From: RGIG4074 sp964615285
Lineage (GTDB): Bacteria > Bacillota > Clostridia > Christensenellales > Borkfalkiaceae
Assembly (NCBI GenBank): GCA_964615285.1
Contig: CAZTND010000017.1
Location: forward strand, 1-34,540
Length of the DNA: 34,540 nucleotides
Direction of reading: 5' to 3'
In this document: positions 6,971-14,881 of the stretch, one piece after another
How the letters are laid out: every line of letters begins with the position of its first letter
How positions within the stretch are numbered: the stretch's first letter is position 1
The notes under the pieces: model-generated
Told to the model about the DNA's origin: nothing
Seen by the model: only the letters and a program-made list of their open reading frames with translations
Database searches by the model: none
Made by a program: the position numbers and the translations under genes

Positions 6971-8593
6971 CTATTTCCCCGCCGGGCGGTTGCCCGTCAG
7001 CAGGTTGAGCTCGCGTTCGACGGCGGCGGGGTCGGGCGTTTCGGCAAAGACGGAGATGACGTCCCCCGCCGCCAGGACCGTGTCCGCATCGGGCACGATG
7101 TTCTCCTCCCCGCGGGAAAGGGATTTCACCGCGGCGCCCGCCGGCCAAAGCACCTCCTTCACGGACATGCCCGCCACGATGCTGTCCTTTTGCACGATAA
7201 AAGAACAGGAGAGCTGCGCAAAGCGGTAGTCCCGGCTTTTTACGATCTGTTCCAAAAGTTCCTCGTAGATCGGCTTGGCGCCCGCCGCCTGGCCGACCAT
7301 ATAGCCCGCCGCAACGCCCAGCACCACGGGCAGCAAGGGAGTGAAACTCCATGTCAGTTCCACCACCATGACCACGCCCGTGATGGGCGCGCGCACCACG
7401 CAGGTAAAGAACGCCGCCATGCCGACCATGACGATGAGATCGGAATATGCGGCATCCATGCCCAAAAATTCCTGCATGAACAGCGAGAGCAGCGCGCCCG
7501 CCGCCGCGCCGATGGTCAGCATGGGAATGAAAACGCCGCAGGGCACGCCGCAGGACATATTGACGACCGAGGCAATGAATTTGAACACAAGCGCCAGCGC
7601 CAACGTGCCGGCAAGACCCAGAAAAAGCGTCTCTTCCGGCGCCATCTCTTCCGTACCGCCCTGCGTTCCGAGCGCCTCGATGAGAGAATGCCCGCCGCCC
7701 ATGGCGTAGACCGTGATCAGCCCGAAAACGCCGGCGAGGCAGAAGGGGATCAGCATTTTTCCGACGCCGCGCCAGAAAGTCACCCTGCGGTCCATCCATC
7801 TTTTCAGGGCGATCGCCGCATGATAGAACCCCACGCCGAGCAGGGCGCAGACGAACGCCGCCAAAACGATGTAACCGTACGCCGCATAGGGATAATCGAT
7901 CACGGCAAAGGAAAAGGTATCGAACGTCGCGCCCGTGGAGAGCCCCAGCCCGCCGCGGATGAGATTGCGCGTGACCACGGCCGTGACGACCGAAGAGAAG
8001 GCGCAGATGAACACCTCGGGCGAGAACTTTTTATGCGTCTCCTCGAAGGCGAACGCCATGCCCGTGAGCGGCGCGTTGAACGCCACGGCAAGCCCCGCGC
8101 ACGCGCCGCCCGTGATCTGATAGCGGCGGAGCATGTCCGTGCGGGAGAGGAGGCGGGAAGAGCCGTAGCCGCACGCCCCGCCTATCTGGATGCTGGGCCC
8201 CTCCGCGCCCGCAGACAAGCCGAAAAACACGCAGGCGAGCGAGGCGGCGAACATGGAACAGAGCACGACAAAGGGATTGTATTTCAATATCCCCCGCGCG
8301 GCGCCCTCGGTCTGAGGGATGCCGCTGCCGCGCACCATGGGCACGAGCCGCACGAGCACGCCGATGAGGAGAGCGCCCGCCGCCAACGCCAAAAAGAGCA
8401 CGGGGATCAAAAACCAATGCTCCCGCACATAGGCGTATATATCCGCCGAAAATCCCTCGGCGAGGGAAACGCAGATGTTATAGAACGTGACGACCACGCC
8501 CGCAAGGAAGCCCGTGACGCAGCCCATGACGAGGAGCTGCAGACCGCGGTGGAAAAAATTCCCCGCTATTTTTCTTCCGATGTCGCCCGACAT
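6971..8593 (-). CDS. clcA: CLC-family H+/Cl- exchange transporter with C-terminal RCK_C (TrkA-C) domain
   Basis: CLC antiporters exchange chloride for protons across the membrane. The 540-residue protein has the chloride-site motifs GSGIP (89-93), GAEGP (129-133) and GVFIP (353-357). Both glutamates that define an exchanger are in place: the gating Glu131 in GAEGP and the proton glutamate in FAFEE (184-185). GREGP has changed to GAEGP. After the membrane domain, residues from about 450 to 530 form a TrkA-C-like regulatory domain (DSIVAGMSVKEVLWPAGAAVKSL...DTVLAAGDVISVFAE). A good sigma-A promoter (8642-8670) and Shine-Dalgarno GGGAGGGC precede it. It is divergent from lysA and probably monocistronic. 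Confidence 0.92.
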   Translation of the reverse strand: MSGDIGRKIAGNFFHRGLQLLVMGCVTGFLAGVVVTFYNICVSLAEGFSADIYAYVREHWFLIPVLFLALAAGALLIGVLVRLVPMVRGSGIPQTEGAARGILKYNPFVVLCSMFAASLACVFFGLSAGAEGPSIQIGGACGYGSSRLLSRTDMLRRYQITGGACAGLAVAFNAPLTGMAFAFEETHKKFSPEVFICAFSSVVTAVVTRNLIRGGLGLSTGATFDTFSFAVIDYPYAAYGYIVLAAFVCALLGVGFYHAAIALKRWMDRRVTFWRGVGKMLIPFCLAGVFGLITVYAMGGGHSLIEALGTQGGTEEMAPEETLFLGLAGTLALALVFKFIASVVNMSCGVPCGVFIPMLTIGAAAGALLSLFMQEFLGMDAAYSDLIVMVGMAAFFTCVVRAPITGVVMVVELTWSFTPLLPVVLGVAAGYMVGQAAGAKPIYEELLEQIVKSRDYRFAQLSCSFIVQKDSIVAGMSVKEVLWPAGAAVKSLSRGEENIVPDADTVLAAGDVISVFAETPDPAAVERELNLLTGNRPAGK

Positions 8594-8641
8594 TATTCAA
8601 GCCCTCCCCAAACTATATTTTGTACCGTTTTTCCGCCGTTT

Positions 8642-8670
8642 ATTGTAACACGCGCGGCGCGAACAGTCAA
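8642..8670 (-). promoter_or_regulatory. Promoter of clcA
   Basis: Minus strand TTGACT (8665-8670), 17 bases, TACAAT (8642-8647): a strong sigma-A promoter about 45 bases upstream of the clcA start. Confidence 0.75.
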
Positions 8671-8711
8671 ACGTTTTCCCCGAGCGTACCCATCCGGGGA
8701 CAAAAAATAAC

Positions 8712-8740
8712 TTGCGTATACGAAGATTTTATGTTACAAT
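8712..8740 (+). promoter_or_regulatory. Promoter of lysA
   Basis: TTGCGT (8712-8717), 17 bases, TACAAT (8735-8740): a sigma-A promoter placing the mRNA start near 8747. There is no lysine riboswitch or T-box leader; only about 28 bases separate the predicted start of transcription from the ATG. Confidence 0.75.
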
Positions 8741-8774
8741 AGAATCAAAATCCCACACAGGAAGCACACTGAGC

Positions 8775-10034
8775 ATGGAAAAGAAACCTTTTGTCACCAA
8801 AGCGCAGATCGAAGAGATCGTCAAGACCTATCCCACGCCCTTTCACATCTACGACGAAAAGGGCATCCGCGAGAACGCCCGCCGCCTGAAAAAGGCGTTT
8901 GCCTGGAACAAGGGCTTCAAGGAATATTTCGCCGTCAAAGCGACCCCCAATCCCTACATCATGCAGATACTGCGGGAAGAGGGCTGCGGCGTGGACTGCT
9001 CCTCCCTCACCGAACTGATGCTTTCGGATGCGGTCGGGTTTTCGGGCAAGGAGATCATGTTCTCCTCCAACGTCACGCCCGCGGAAGATTTTCGGCTGGC
9101 GCGGAAGCTCGACGCCATCATCAATTTCGACGACCTCACGCACGTCGATTTTTACGCGGGCATCGCCCCCTTTGCGGAGACCATGTGCTGCCGCTACAAC
9201 CCCGGCGGGGATTTTACCCTGAACAACGCCATCATGGACACCCCCAAGGACGCCAAGTACGGCATGACCAAGGAACAGATGAAGGAGGCGTTCCGGAAAC
9301 TGAAGGGTTACGGCGTGAAACACTTCGGCATCCACGCCTTCCTCGCCAGCAACACCACCGACAACGGTTACTACCCCAAACTCGCCGAAATCCTGTTCCG
9401 CCTCGCCGTGGAACTGCACGAGGAGACAGGCGCGCACATCGCCTTCGTCAACCTGTCGGGCGGCGTGGGCATCGCCTACCGCCCCGACCGGCCGGAGAAC
9501 GACATCTTTGTCATCGGCGAAGGGGTGAGAAAGGCGTATGAGGACATCCTCGTGCCCGCGGGCATGGGCGACGTTGCCATCTTCACCGAGCTCGGACGGT
9601 TCATGCTTGCCCCCTACGGACACCTCGTCGCCAAAGTATTGCATGAAAAACACATCTGGAAGGAGTATGTGGGGCTGGACGCCTGCGCCGCCAACCTGAT
9701 GCGCCCCGCCATGTACAAGGCGTACCACCACATCACCGTGCCGGGCAAGGAAAACGAACCGTGCGACCACAAGTACGACGTGACGGGCGGGCTGTGCGAG
9801 AACAACGACAAATTTGCCGTCGACCGCATGCTGCCCGAGGTGAACGTCGGCGACTACGTCGTCATTCACGACACGGGCGCGCACGGCTTTTCCATGGGCT
9901 ACAACTACAACGGCAAACTGCGTTCCGCCGAGCTCCTGCTGCGCGAGGACGGCTCGGTCAGGCTCATCCGCCGCGCCGAGACCCCCGCGGATTACTTTGC
10001 CACCCTCGACCTGACCCCTTTCAAAAAGAAATAA
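8775..10034 (+). CDS. lysA: Diaminopimelate decarboxylase-like fold-type III PLP enzyme
   Basis: LysA decarboxylates meso-diaminopimelate to lysine. The 419-residue protein shows the alanine-racemase-type barrel with the PLP lysine in YFAVKATPNP (Lys55), GVDCSS (72-77), FGIHAF (His187), NLSGGVG (226-232), TELGRF (271-276), the Cys-Glu pair in GGLCENND (Cys341) and DTGAHGFSMGYNYNGKLR near the C-terminus. Several motifs differ from textbook LysA: HxGSQ is replaced by HAFLASNT, EPGR by ELGR, and CESGD by CENND. Substrate specificity should therefore be treated with some caution. The ATG at 8775 is preferred over the upstream TTG at 8712, which is the -35 box. It is followed by repeat block 2, not by another lysine gene. 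Confidence 0.82.
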   Translation: MEKKPFVTKAQIEEIVKTYPTPFHIYDEKGIRENARRLKKAFAWNKGFKEYFAVKATPNPYIMQILREEGCGVDCSSLTELMLSDAVGFSGKEIMFSSNVTPAEDFRLARKLDAIINFDDLTHVDFYAGIAPFAETMCCRYNPGGDFTLNNAIMDTPKDAKYGMTKEQMKEAFRKLKGYGVKHFGIHAFLASNTTDNGYYPKLAEILFRLAVELHEETGAHIAFVNLSGGVGIAYRPDRPENDIFVIGEGVRKAYEDILVPAGMGDVAIFTELGRFMLAPYGHLVAKVLHEKHIWKEYVGLDACAANLMRPAMYKAYHHITVPGKENEPCDHKYDVTGGLCENNDKFAVDRMLPEVNVGDYVVIHDTGAHGFSMGYNYNGKLRSAELLLREDGSVRLIRRAETPADYFATLDLTPFKKK

Positions 10035-10041
10035 AAATGAA

Positions 10042-10345
10042 AACAAGGCTGCGCTTTGTTTAGCACGGATGCCGAGAGGGTGAACTATTCGGAAAACGAT
10101 CGATGATCGTTTTCCGACAGCGCAAGACAAATCGCATACGCAAGGCGATTTGTTTCCCGAGGGCGAAATTCCATTCGCCCGAGAAAGAGTCCCTTGAAAA
10201 TCCCAAGTTATCGCCCGTACAGGCGATGGAACGCGGAGCAATGCTCCGCTTGATGGAAGGCTAAATTTTTCGGAGGGCGCTGCCCTCCACCCGCCAAAGG
10301 AACCACCGTTCCTTTGGGATCCTATGACATCGCCCGTACGGGCGG
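10042..10345 (+). repeat. Mosaic hairpin repeat block, copy 2
   Basis: A gene-free interval between lysA and hrb, built of the same modules as block 1 in the same order. AACAAGGC/GCTTTGTT (10042-10060); arms TCGGAAAACGATC and complement (10089-10117); CAAATCGC/GCGATTTG (10128-10152); GGGCGAA/TTCGCCC (10161-10180); TCGCC/GGCGA (10211-10225); GCGGAGC-AAT-GCTCCGC (10233-10249); GGAGGGC-GCT-GCCCTCC (10272-10288); CCAAAGGAAC, CACC and its complement (10294-10317); CGCCCGTACGGGCG (10331-10344). The stretch 10118-10180 is almost identical to 2412-2475. Here the block reads in the same direction as the flanking genes. Confidence 0.85.
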
Positions 10346-10370
10346 ACATTATCATCAATGAGGAGGAGAA

Positions 10371-11000
10371 ATGATAGAGATGGATGAAAAAGTAATGCAT
10401 AAACTGAGTTACGGCTTGTTCGTACTCACCACCAAGGACCGGGACGGCGTGAAGGACACGGGGTGCATCGTGAACACCGTGACCCAGGTGACCTCTACGC
10501 CCAACCGCATCACCGTGGCGGTCAATAAGAGCAACTACACCGCCGAATGTATTCTGAAATGCAAAAAATTTACCGTTTCCATCCTCGATACGTCGGTAAA
10601 ATTCGAACTCTTTGAACGATTCGGTTTTCACAGCGGCAGGGACACCGATAAATTCCAAGGCTTCGACGCCCGGGACACCGCCTCCAACGGCTGCGCCTTT
10701 GTGACGGCGGGGACGAACGGCTACCTCTGCGCGAACGTCATCGACGTTTCCGATCTCGGCACGCATTACCTGTTCGTCGCCGAAGTCACCGACGGGGCGA
10801 TCCTTTCGCAGCGGGATTCCTGCACATATGCCTATTATCACGCCAACGTCAAGCCCAAACCGCAGAAGAACGACAAGGGCCAGACCGTGTGGCGGTGCAC
10901 CATCTGCGGGTATGAATACGTCGGTGAGGAACTGCCCGACGGGTTCGTCTGCCCCGTCTGCAAGCACCCCGCTTCGGATTTTGAAAAAATCACAAAATAA
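10371..11000 (+). CDS. hrb: High-molecular-weight rubredoxin: flavin reductase domain fused to rubredoxin
   Basis: Hrb-type proteins pass electrons from NAD(P)H through FMN to a rubredoxin iron, feeding oxygen- and NO-reducing flavodiiron proteins in anaerobes. Residues 1-165 form the flavin reductase-like FMN-binding domain (LSYGLFVLTTKDRDGVKDTGCIVNTVTQVTS; KFTVSILDTSV). Residues 172-209 form a short rubredoxin with WRCTICGYEYVGEELPDGFVCPVCKHPASDFE; both CxxC pairs for the iron are present and the loop between them is shortened, as in other Hrb proteins. The ATG at 10371 follows GAGGAGGAG. No promoter was identified; transcription may come through repeat block 2. A hairpin terminator follows at once. 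Confidence 0.9.
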   Translation: MIEMDEKVMHKLSYGLFVLTTKDRDGVKDTGCIVNTVTQVTSTPNRITVAVNKSNYTAECILKCKKFTVSILDTSVKFELFERFGFHSGRDTDKFQGFDARDTASNGCAFVTAGTNGYLCANVIDVSDLGTHYLFVAEVTDGAILSQRDSCTYAYYHANVKPKPQKNDKGQTVWRCTICGYEYVGEELPDGFVCPVCKHPASDFEKITK

Positions 11001-11019
11001 ACATCGGATCCGTTTTTTC

Positions 11020-11058
11020 CGTCCCGCAAAGAATTTTATGCGGGACGTTTTTCTTCTT
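11020..11058 (+). terminator. Intrinsic terminator of hrb
   Basis: CGTCCCGCA and TGCGGGACG pair around AAGAATTTTA and are followed by TTTTTCTTCTTT. Confidence 0.85.
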
Positions 11059-11080
11059 TATTCCGGACATGGTGCCTCCC

Positions 11081-11123
11081 AAAAAAGCATACCCCGCAGA
11101 GCGTTGCACGCTCTGCGGGGTAT
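11081..11123 (-). terminator. Intrinsic terminator of the nadABC-niaR operon
   Basis: A long perfect stem, ATACCCCGCAGAGCGT and its complement around TGC (11089-11123), is followed on the minus strand by GCTTTTTT. It lies 20 bases after the niaR stop codon. Confidence 0.88.
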
Positions 11124-11143
11124 AATTCAATTCCGCTTCCGTC

Positions 11144-11668
11144 CTATCGGTCCTTTTCCCGCGGGACCAGAAACCCGCGGCGGGCCAGCCGTTCCCCGAT
11201 GCGGTCGAGCACTGCCTCGCTTTCGGCCGTCACCGTATGATAGTGATAATCGGACGTGATGTTTTTGAGAAAGACCGACTTGCCGCTTGCGATGCCCGCC
11301 ATGAAAGCTTCTACCTTGCTGCGGCTGTCGATGCCCATGAATGCCGTGATGGTGCCGTACAATTTGTGATGGACAAATACGTTCTCCACGCAGCCGCCCT
11401 CGTCCACGACGAGGCAGAGCTCTTCCCGCGTGTCGCCGTCCGCATGGCGCACCTTGAACACGCGCGAACAGGTCTTTTTATTCGGCAGGACATAGCCGCG
11501 GTTGGTCGCCACAATTTCCCGTCCCTCCGCGCGGAGCAGCGCCACGTCCTGCACGACGACCTGGCGGCTGACCCCGAACGTCCGCGCGATGTGCGCCGCG
11601 GGAAGGGGCTTTTCCCCCAACATCGCCGCGATCTTTTTTCTGCGTTCATCCCCCGTCATTTCGGACAT
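11144..11668 (-). CDS. niaR: NAD biosynthesis repressor NiaR (HTH plus 3H domain)
   Basis: NiaR (YrxA) represses NAD synthesis and niacin uptake genes, with nicotinic acid as co-repressor. The 174-residue protein has an N-terminal winged HTH (about 8-60, IARTFGVSRQVVVQDVALLRAEG, then ATNRGYVL) and a C-terminal 3H domain named for its conserved histidines, seen as KVRHADGDT, VFVHHKLYG and DYHYHTVT. It lies 19 bases after nadC as the last gene of the operon, so it should regulate its own synthesis through the palindrome at the nadA promoter (14803-14812). Confidence 0.92.
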   Translation of the reverse strand: MSEMTGDERRKKIAAMLGEKPLPAAHIARTFGVSRQVVVQDVALLRAEGREIVATNRGYVLPNKKTCSRVFKVRHADGDTREELCLVVDEGGCVENVFVHHKLYGTITAFMGIDSRSKVEAFMAGIASGKSVFLKNITSDYHYHTVTAESEAVLDRIGERLARRGFLVPREKDR

Positions 11669-11687
11669 ACCCCCTTTCTTTTATGCA

Positions 11688-12542
11688 TTATACGGCGTGA
11701 AGATTTTTCAGGGAGACGTCCAGCACGGGGGCGGAGTGCGTGATCGCCCCGCAGGAGACGATGTCCGCGCCGATGCCCTTCAGCCGCGCGACGTTCTCCG
11801 CCGTGACGTTGCCGGACACCTCGACGAGCGCCCTGCCCGCAATGCGCTTTACCGCCAGGCGCATCTCCTCGTCCGTCATGTTGTCAAGCATGACGATGTC
11901 CGCGCCCGCTTCCGCCGCCGCCTGCGCCATGGCCGGCGTTTCCGCCTCCACCTCTATCTTCGTCGTAAAGGAAGCGTAGCGCCTGGCGGCCGCAACCGCC
12001 TCTTTTACGCCGCCCGCCGCACCGATGTGGTTGTCCTTGAGCAGGATGGCGTCCGATAAATTATAGCGGTGATTGGCGCCGCCGCCCGCACGGACGGCAT
12101 ATTTTTCAAACAGCCGCATCCCGGGCGCGGTCTTGCGGGTGTCGGCCGGCAACAGGCCGCTGCCCTCCAGCAACTTCACCATGGCGCGCGTCGCCGTGGC
12201 GATGCCGCTCATGCGCTGCAAAAAATTGAGCGCCGTGCGTTCGCCCGTCAGAATGGCGCGCATATCCCCGCGCACCAGCGCGAGCCGCTGCCCCTTTTTG
12301 ACTTCGTCGCCGTCCTTGGCGAAAAATTCCGTTTCGACGGCGGGATCGAGCAGGGCAAAGGTGCGCGCGAACACGGACAGCCCCGCAATGACGCCGTCCT
12401 GCTTGCACAGCAGCTCCGCCTCCCCCTTTTTGTATTCCGGCAAAACGCAGTTGGTGGACAGGTCCTCCGCCGTCACGTCTTCCCGGAGGGCGGCGAGAAT
12501 GATTTTGTCGCCGTGTATCCGCATGGTTATCTCATCGATCAT
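11688..12542 (-). CDS. nadC: Nicotinate-nucleotide pyrophosphorylase (carboxylating), quinolinate PRTase
   Basis: NadC converts quinolinate and PRPP to nicotinate mononucleotide. The 284-residue protein carries ERTALNFLQRMSGIAT, DTRKTAPGMR, VRAGGGANHRYNLSDAILLKDNH and VMLDNM, which supply the quinolinate and PRPP site residues. Its 5' end overlaps the 3' end of nadB by 11 bases, giving translational coupling. The order nadA-nadB-nadC-niaR is typical of Clostridia. Confidence 0.95.
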   Translation of the reverse strand: MIDEITMRIHGDKIILAALREDVTAEDLSTNCVLPEYKKGEAELLCKQDGVIAGLSVFARTFALLDPAVETEFFAKDGDEVKKGQRLALVRGDMRAILTGERTALNFLQRMSGIATATRAMVKLLEGSGLLPADTRKTAPGMRLFEKYAVRAGGGANHRYNLSDAILLKDNHIGAAGGVKEAVAAARRYASFTTKIEVEAETPAMAQAAAEAGADIVMLDNMTDEEMRLAVKRIAGRALVEVSGNVTAENVARLKGIGADIVSCGAITHSAPVLDVSLKNLHAV

Positions 12543-13836
12543 GATGTGCCTCCCTTTGTCTTTCCATCTCTGCGCGGACCGATGCCGCGTAGATATTTTT
12601 CAATCCTTCATAGTCGGCGTATGCCGACAAATCGATTGCGGGGCGCCTGTCGGCGGGAACTTCTTCCGCCATCGCCTGCGCCGCGCGCTCCGCCCATACC
12701 AGGCTTTCGAGCAGGGAATTGCTGGCAAGGCGGTTTTTGCCGTGCACGCCGTTGCAGGCCGTCTCTCCCGCGGCATACAGCCGCTTCATGCTCGTCCGGC
12801 CCCAAAGGTCGACCTTGACGCCGCCCATGAAATAGTGCTGGGCGGGCACGACGGGCACGGGCGTCTTTGTCACGTCGTACCCCTCGGCGAGGCAGTGCGC
12901 GCAGATGGTGGGGAAATGCTCGCGCAGCACCTTTTCGCCGACGGGGCGCATGTCCAGCCGCACATAGCGGGAACCTTCCTTTGCCATCTGTTCGCGGATG
13001 GCAGCCGTCACGACGTCCCGCGGGAGCAATTCGTTGCAGAAACGTTTGCCGTCCGCCCCGAGGAGCACCGCCCCTTCCCCCCGCACCGACTCGGAGATGA
13101 GGAACCGCCTGCCGTGCTTTTCGGAATAAAAGGTCGTGGGGTGGATCTGCACATAGTCCACATGTTCGGTCCGGACGCCGTTTTTGAGCGCGATGGCGAT
13201 CCCGTCGCCCGTTAAGTGGCGGTAATTGGTGGAGTTTTCGTACAGCCCGCCCACGCCGCCCGAGGCAAGCAGGGTGCGGTCGGCATATACAGGGATGACC
13301 GCGCCCGTTGCCGCACGCCGCACGACGCCGCCGAAACATTCCCCGTCCTGTGCGATGACGTCCAAGAGCTCGCAGTGCTCGGCGATCTGCACATTCTGAC
13401 GCCGCCGCACCGCCGCCAGCAGACAGCTTGCAATGGCTTTGCCCGTTTCGTCGCCGTGAAAGAGGATGCGCGGCACCGAATGCCCGCCCTCACGGGTACG
13501 GCGGAACCCGCCCGACGCGTCCCGTGCGAACGCCACGCCGCAGTCCACCAATTCGCCGATGACCGCGGGCGAGCTTCTGATCATCAGCGCTACCGCGGCG
13601 GGATCGTTTTCATAGTGCCCCGCGCGCATGGTGTCCTCAAAATAGCTCTCATAGTCATCGGAAGAATTGAGCATGCAGATGCCGCCCTGCGCCAGGAAGG
13701 AATCGCTCTTGTCCGCCCCGTCCTTGGAGAGCAGCAGTACGCTGTATGTTGCGGGCAGATGCAGGGCGCAGAACAGTCCCGCCACCCCCATGCCCGCAAT
13801 GAGCACGTCGTATTTCCGACCGAAAATTTCTTCCAT
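12532..13836 (-). CDS. nadB: L-aspartate oxidase, short form
   Basis: NadB oxidises L-aspartate to iminoaspartate with FAD; anaerobes can use fumarate as acceptor. The 434-residue protein has the FAD motif IAGMGVAGLFCAL near the start, SDSFLAQGGI, VDYVQIHPTTF, ISESVRGEGA with the catalytic arginine, and NRLASNSLLESLVW. Typical NadB is about 510-540 residues; the C-terminal helical bundle is largely missing and the protein stops soon after the capping and FAD domains. Short forms occur in other Clostridia, so this need not mean loss of function. It ends 10 bases before nadA-side sequence begins and overlaps nadC. Confidence 0.93.
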   Translation of the reverse strand: MEEIFGRKYDVLIAGMGVAGLFCALHLPATYSVLLLSKDGADKSDSFLAQGGICMLNSSDDYESYFEDTMRAGHYENDPAAVALMIRSSPAVIGELVDCGVAFARDASGGFRRTREGGHSVPRILFHGDETGKAIASCLLAAVRRRQNVQIAEHCELLDVIAQDGECFGGVVRRAATGAVIPVYADRTLLASGGVGGLYENSTNYRHLTGDGIAIALKNGVRTEHVDYVQIHPTTFYSEKHGRRFLISESVRGEGAVLLGADGKRFCNELLPRDVVTAAIREQMAKEGSRYVRLDMRPVGEKVLREHFPTICAHCLAEGYDVTKTPVPVVPAQHYFMGGVKVDLWGRTSMKRLYAAGETACNGVHGKNRLASNSLLESLVWAERAAQAMAEEVPADRRPAIDLSAYADYEGLKNIYAASVRAEMERQREAHHDR

Positions 13837-13846
13837 CTCTTTCCCT

Positions 13847-14746
13847 TCAGCCCAGCTGCAGCATCCTCGCCAGCGGGCGGTACGCCCGACGCGCCTCTTC
13901 CGCGTCCAAAATCACTTCTCCCCGCTCCTCCTCGAGCGCGGCAAGCATTTTTTCCAACGTGATCTTTTTCATATCCGCGCACACCATGCCCGCGGAGTAG
14001 AAGGTTTTCTGCGGGCAGCGGCGGCGCAGTTCGAAAAACACGCCCGGCTCTGTACAGACGATGAATTCCGTCTTTTCGCTCCGTTCGGCAAAGGCAATGA
14101 TGTCCGCCGTGCTGCCGATGAAGTCGGAGAGGCCGCGCACCCCGGCGTTGCACTCGGGATGGGTGAGCACGGCCGCGGCAGGGTGTTCCCGCTTGTGTGC
14201 CGCCACGTCGGCGGCGGAGAGAAAGGCATGCACGGGACAGTGCCCGCCCGAGAAATAAAAGGTCTTTTCGGGCATCGCCGCCGCGACGAACCGCCCCAGA
14301 TTTTCGTCCGGAATGAACAGGATATTCTTTTGGGGCAGCGCGCGGACGATCTTCACCGCGTTCGAGGAAGTGACGCACACGTCCGAAAGGGCCTTCAGCG
14401 CCGCCGTGGAATTGATGTAGCACACCACGGCGAGGTCGTCCGTCTGCGCGCGCAGGCGGGCGATTTGTTCCGCGTCCGCCATGTGCGCCATGGGACAGTC
14501 CGCCGCCGGGTCGGGCAGGAACACCCGTTTCTGCGGATTCAATATCTTTGCGCTTTCACCCATGAAGTGCACGCCGCAAAAGAGAATGACGTCCGCCGCC
14601 GTTTCCCGCGCGATTTTGGCGAGATAAAAAGAATCCCCCACGAAATCGGCGACCGCCTGCACCTCTTCGGGCACATAATAATGCGCCAGAATGACGGCAT
14701 TTTTTTCTCTCTTGCGCGCCAGGATGCGTTCTTGCAACGTCTGCAT
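13847..14746 (-). CDS. nadA: Quinolinate synthase
   Basis: NadA condenses iminoaspartate with dihydroxyacetone phosphate to quinolinate using an oxygen-sensitive 4Fe-4S cluster. The 299-residue protein has the three expected cluster cysteines: Cys57 in FCGVHFMGE, Cys170 in GGHCPVHA and Cys256 in GMVCADMKK. THPECNAGVRGLSDFIGST is also typical. The ATG at 14746 was chosen because GGAGGAAGGAG lies just upstream; a longer reading to 14788 would enter the promoter. First gene of the operon. Confidence 0.95.
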   Translation of the reverse strand: MQTLQERILARKREKNAVILAHYYVPEEVQAVADFVGDSFYLAKIARETAADVILFCGVHFMGESAKILNPQKRVFLPDPAADCPMAHMADAEQIARLRAQTDDLAVVCYINSTAALKALSDVCVTSSNAVKIVRALPQKNILFIPDENLGRFVAAAMPEKTFYFSGGHCPVHAFLSAADVAAHKREHPAAAVLTHPECNAGVRGLSDFIGSTADIIAFAERSEKTEFIVCTEPGVFFELRRRCPQKTFYSAGMVCADMKKITLEKMLAALEEERGEVILDAEEARRAYRPLARMLQLG

Positions 14747-14779
14747 GGCTCCTTCCTCCGCTTTTGGATATACCATGAA

Positions 14780-14812
14780 ACTATACACTAAATTTTTACA
14801 TGTGTCAAGACA
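14780..14812 (-). promoter_or_regulatory. nadA promoter with overlapping NiaR-like operator
   Basis: Minus strand TTGACA (14803-14808), 17 bases, TATAGT (14780-14785). The -35 box is part of the palindrome TGTCTTGACA (14803-14812), within ATGTCTTGACACAT. NiaR sites described in Firmicutes are centred on this kind of TGTC..GACA palindrome. A repressor bound here would cover the -35 box, and the operon encodes NiaR itself. Confidence 0.78.
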
Positions 14813-14881
14813 TTCCGCGCTCGTTCGGAAAATTTTGTTAAAATTTTCTTTTCCGCACGCGCGTACCGTTCACGGAGAACT

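Noticed and set aside
6911..8710. 599-codon plus-strand open frame
   Set aside because: Antisense to clcA and part of yqfC; low-complexity His/Arg/Asp-rich text typical of shadow frames.
8741..8774. Lysine riboswitch or T-box ahead of lysA
   Set aside because: The promoter lies only about 28 transcribed bases before the ATG, too short for either element.
8745..10967. 740-codon minus-strand open frame
   Set aside because: Antisense to lysA and hrb, running through repeat block 2, without a ribosome-binding site or recognisable domain.
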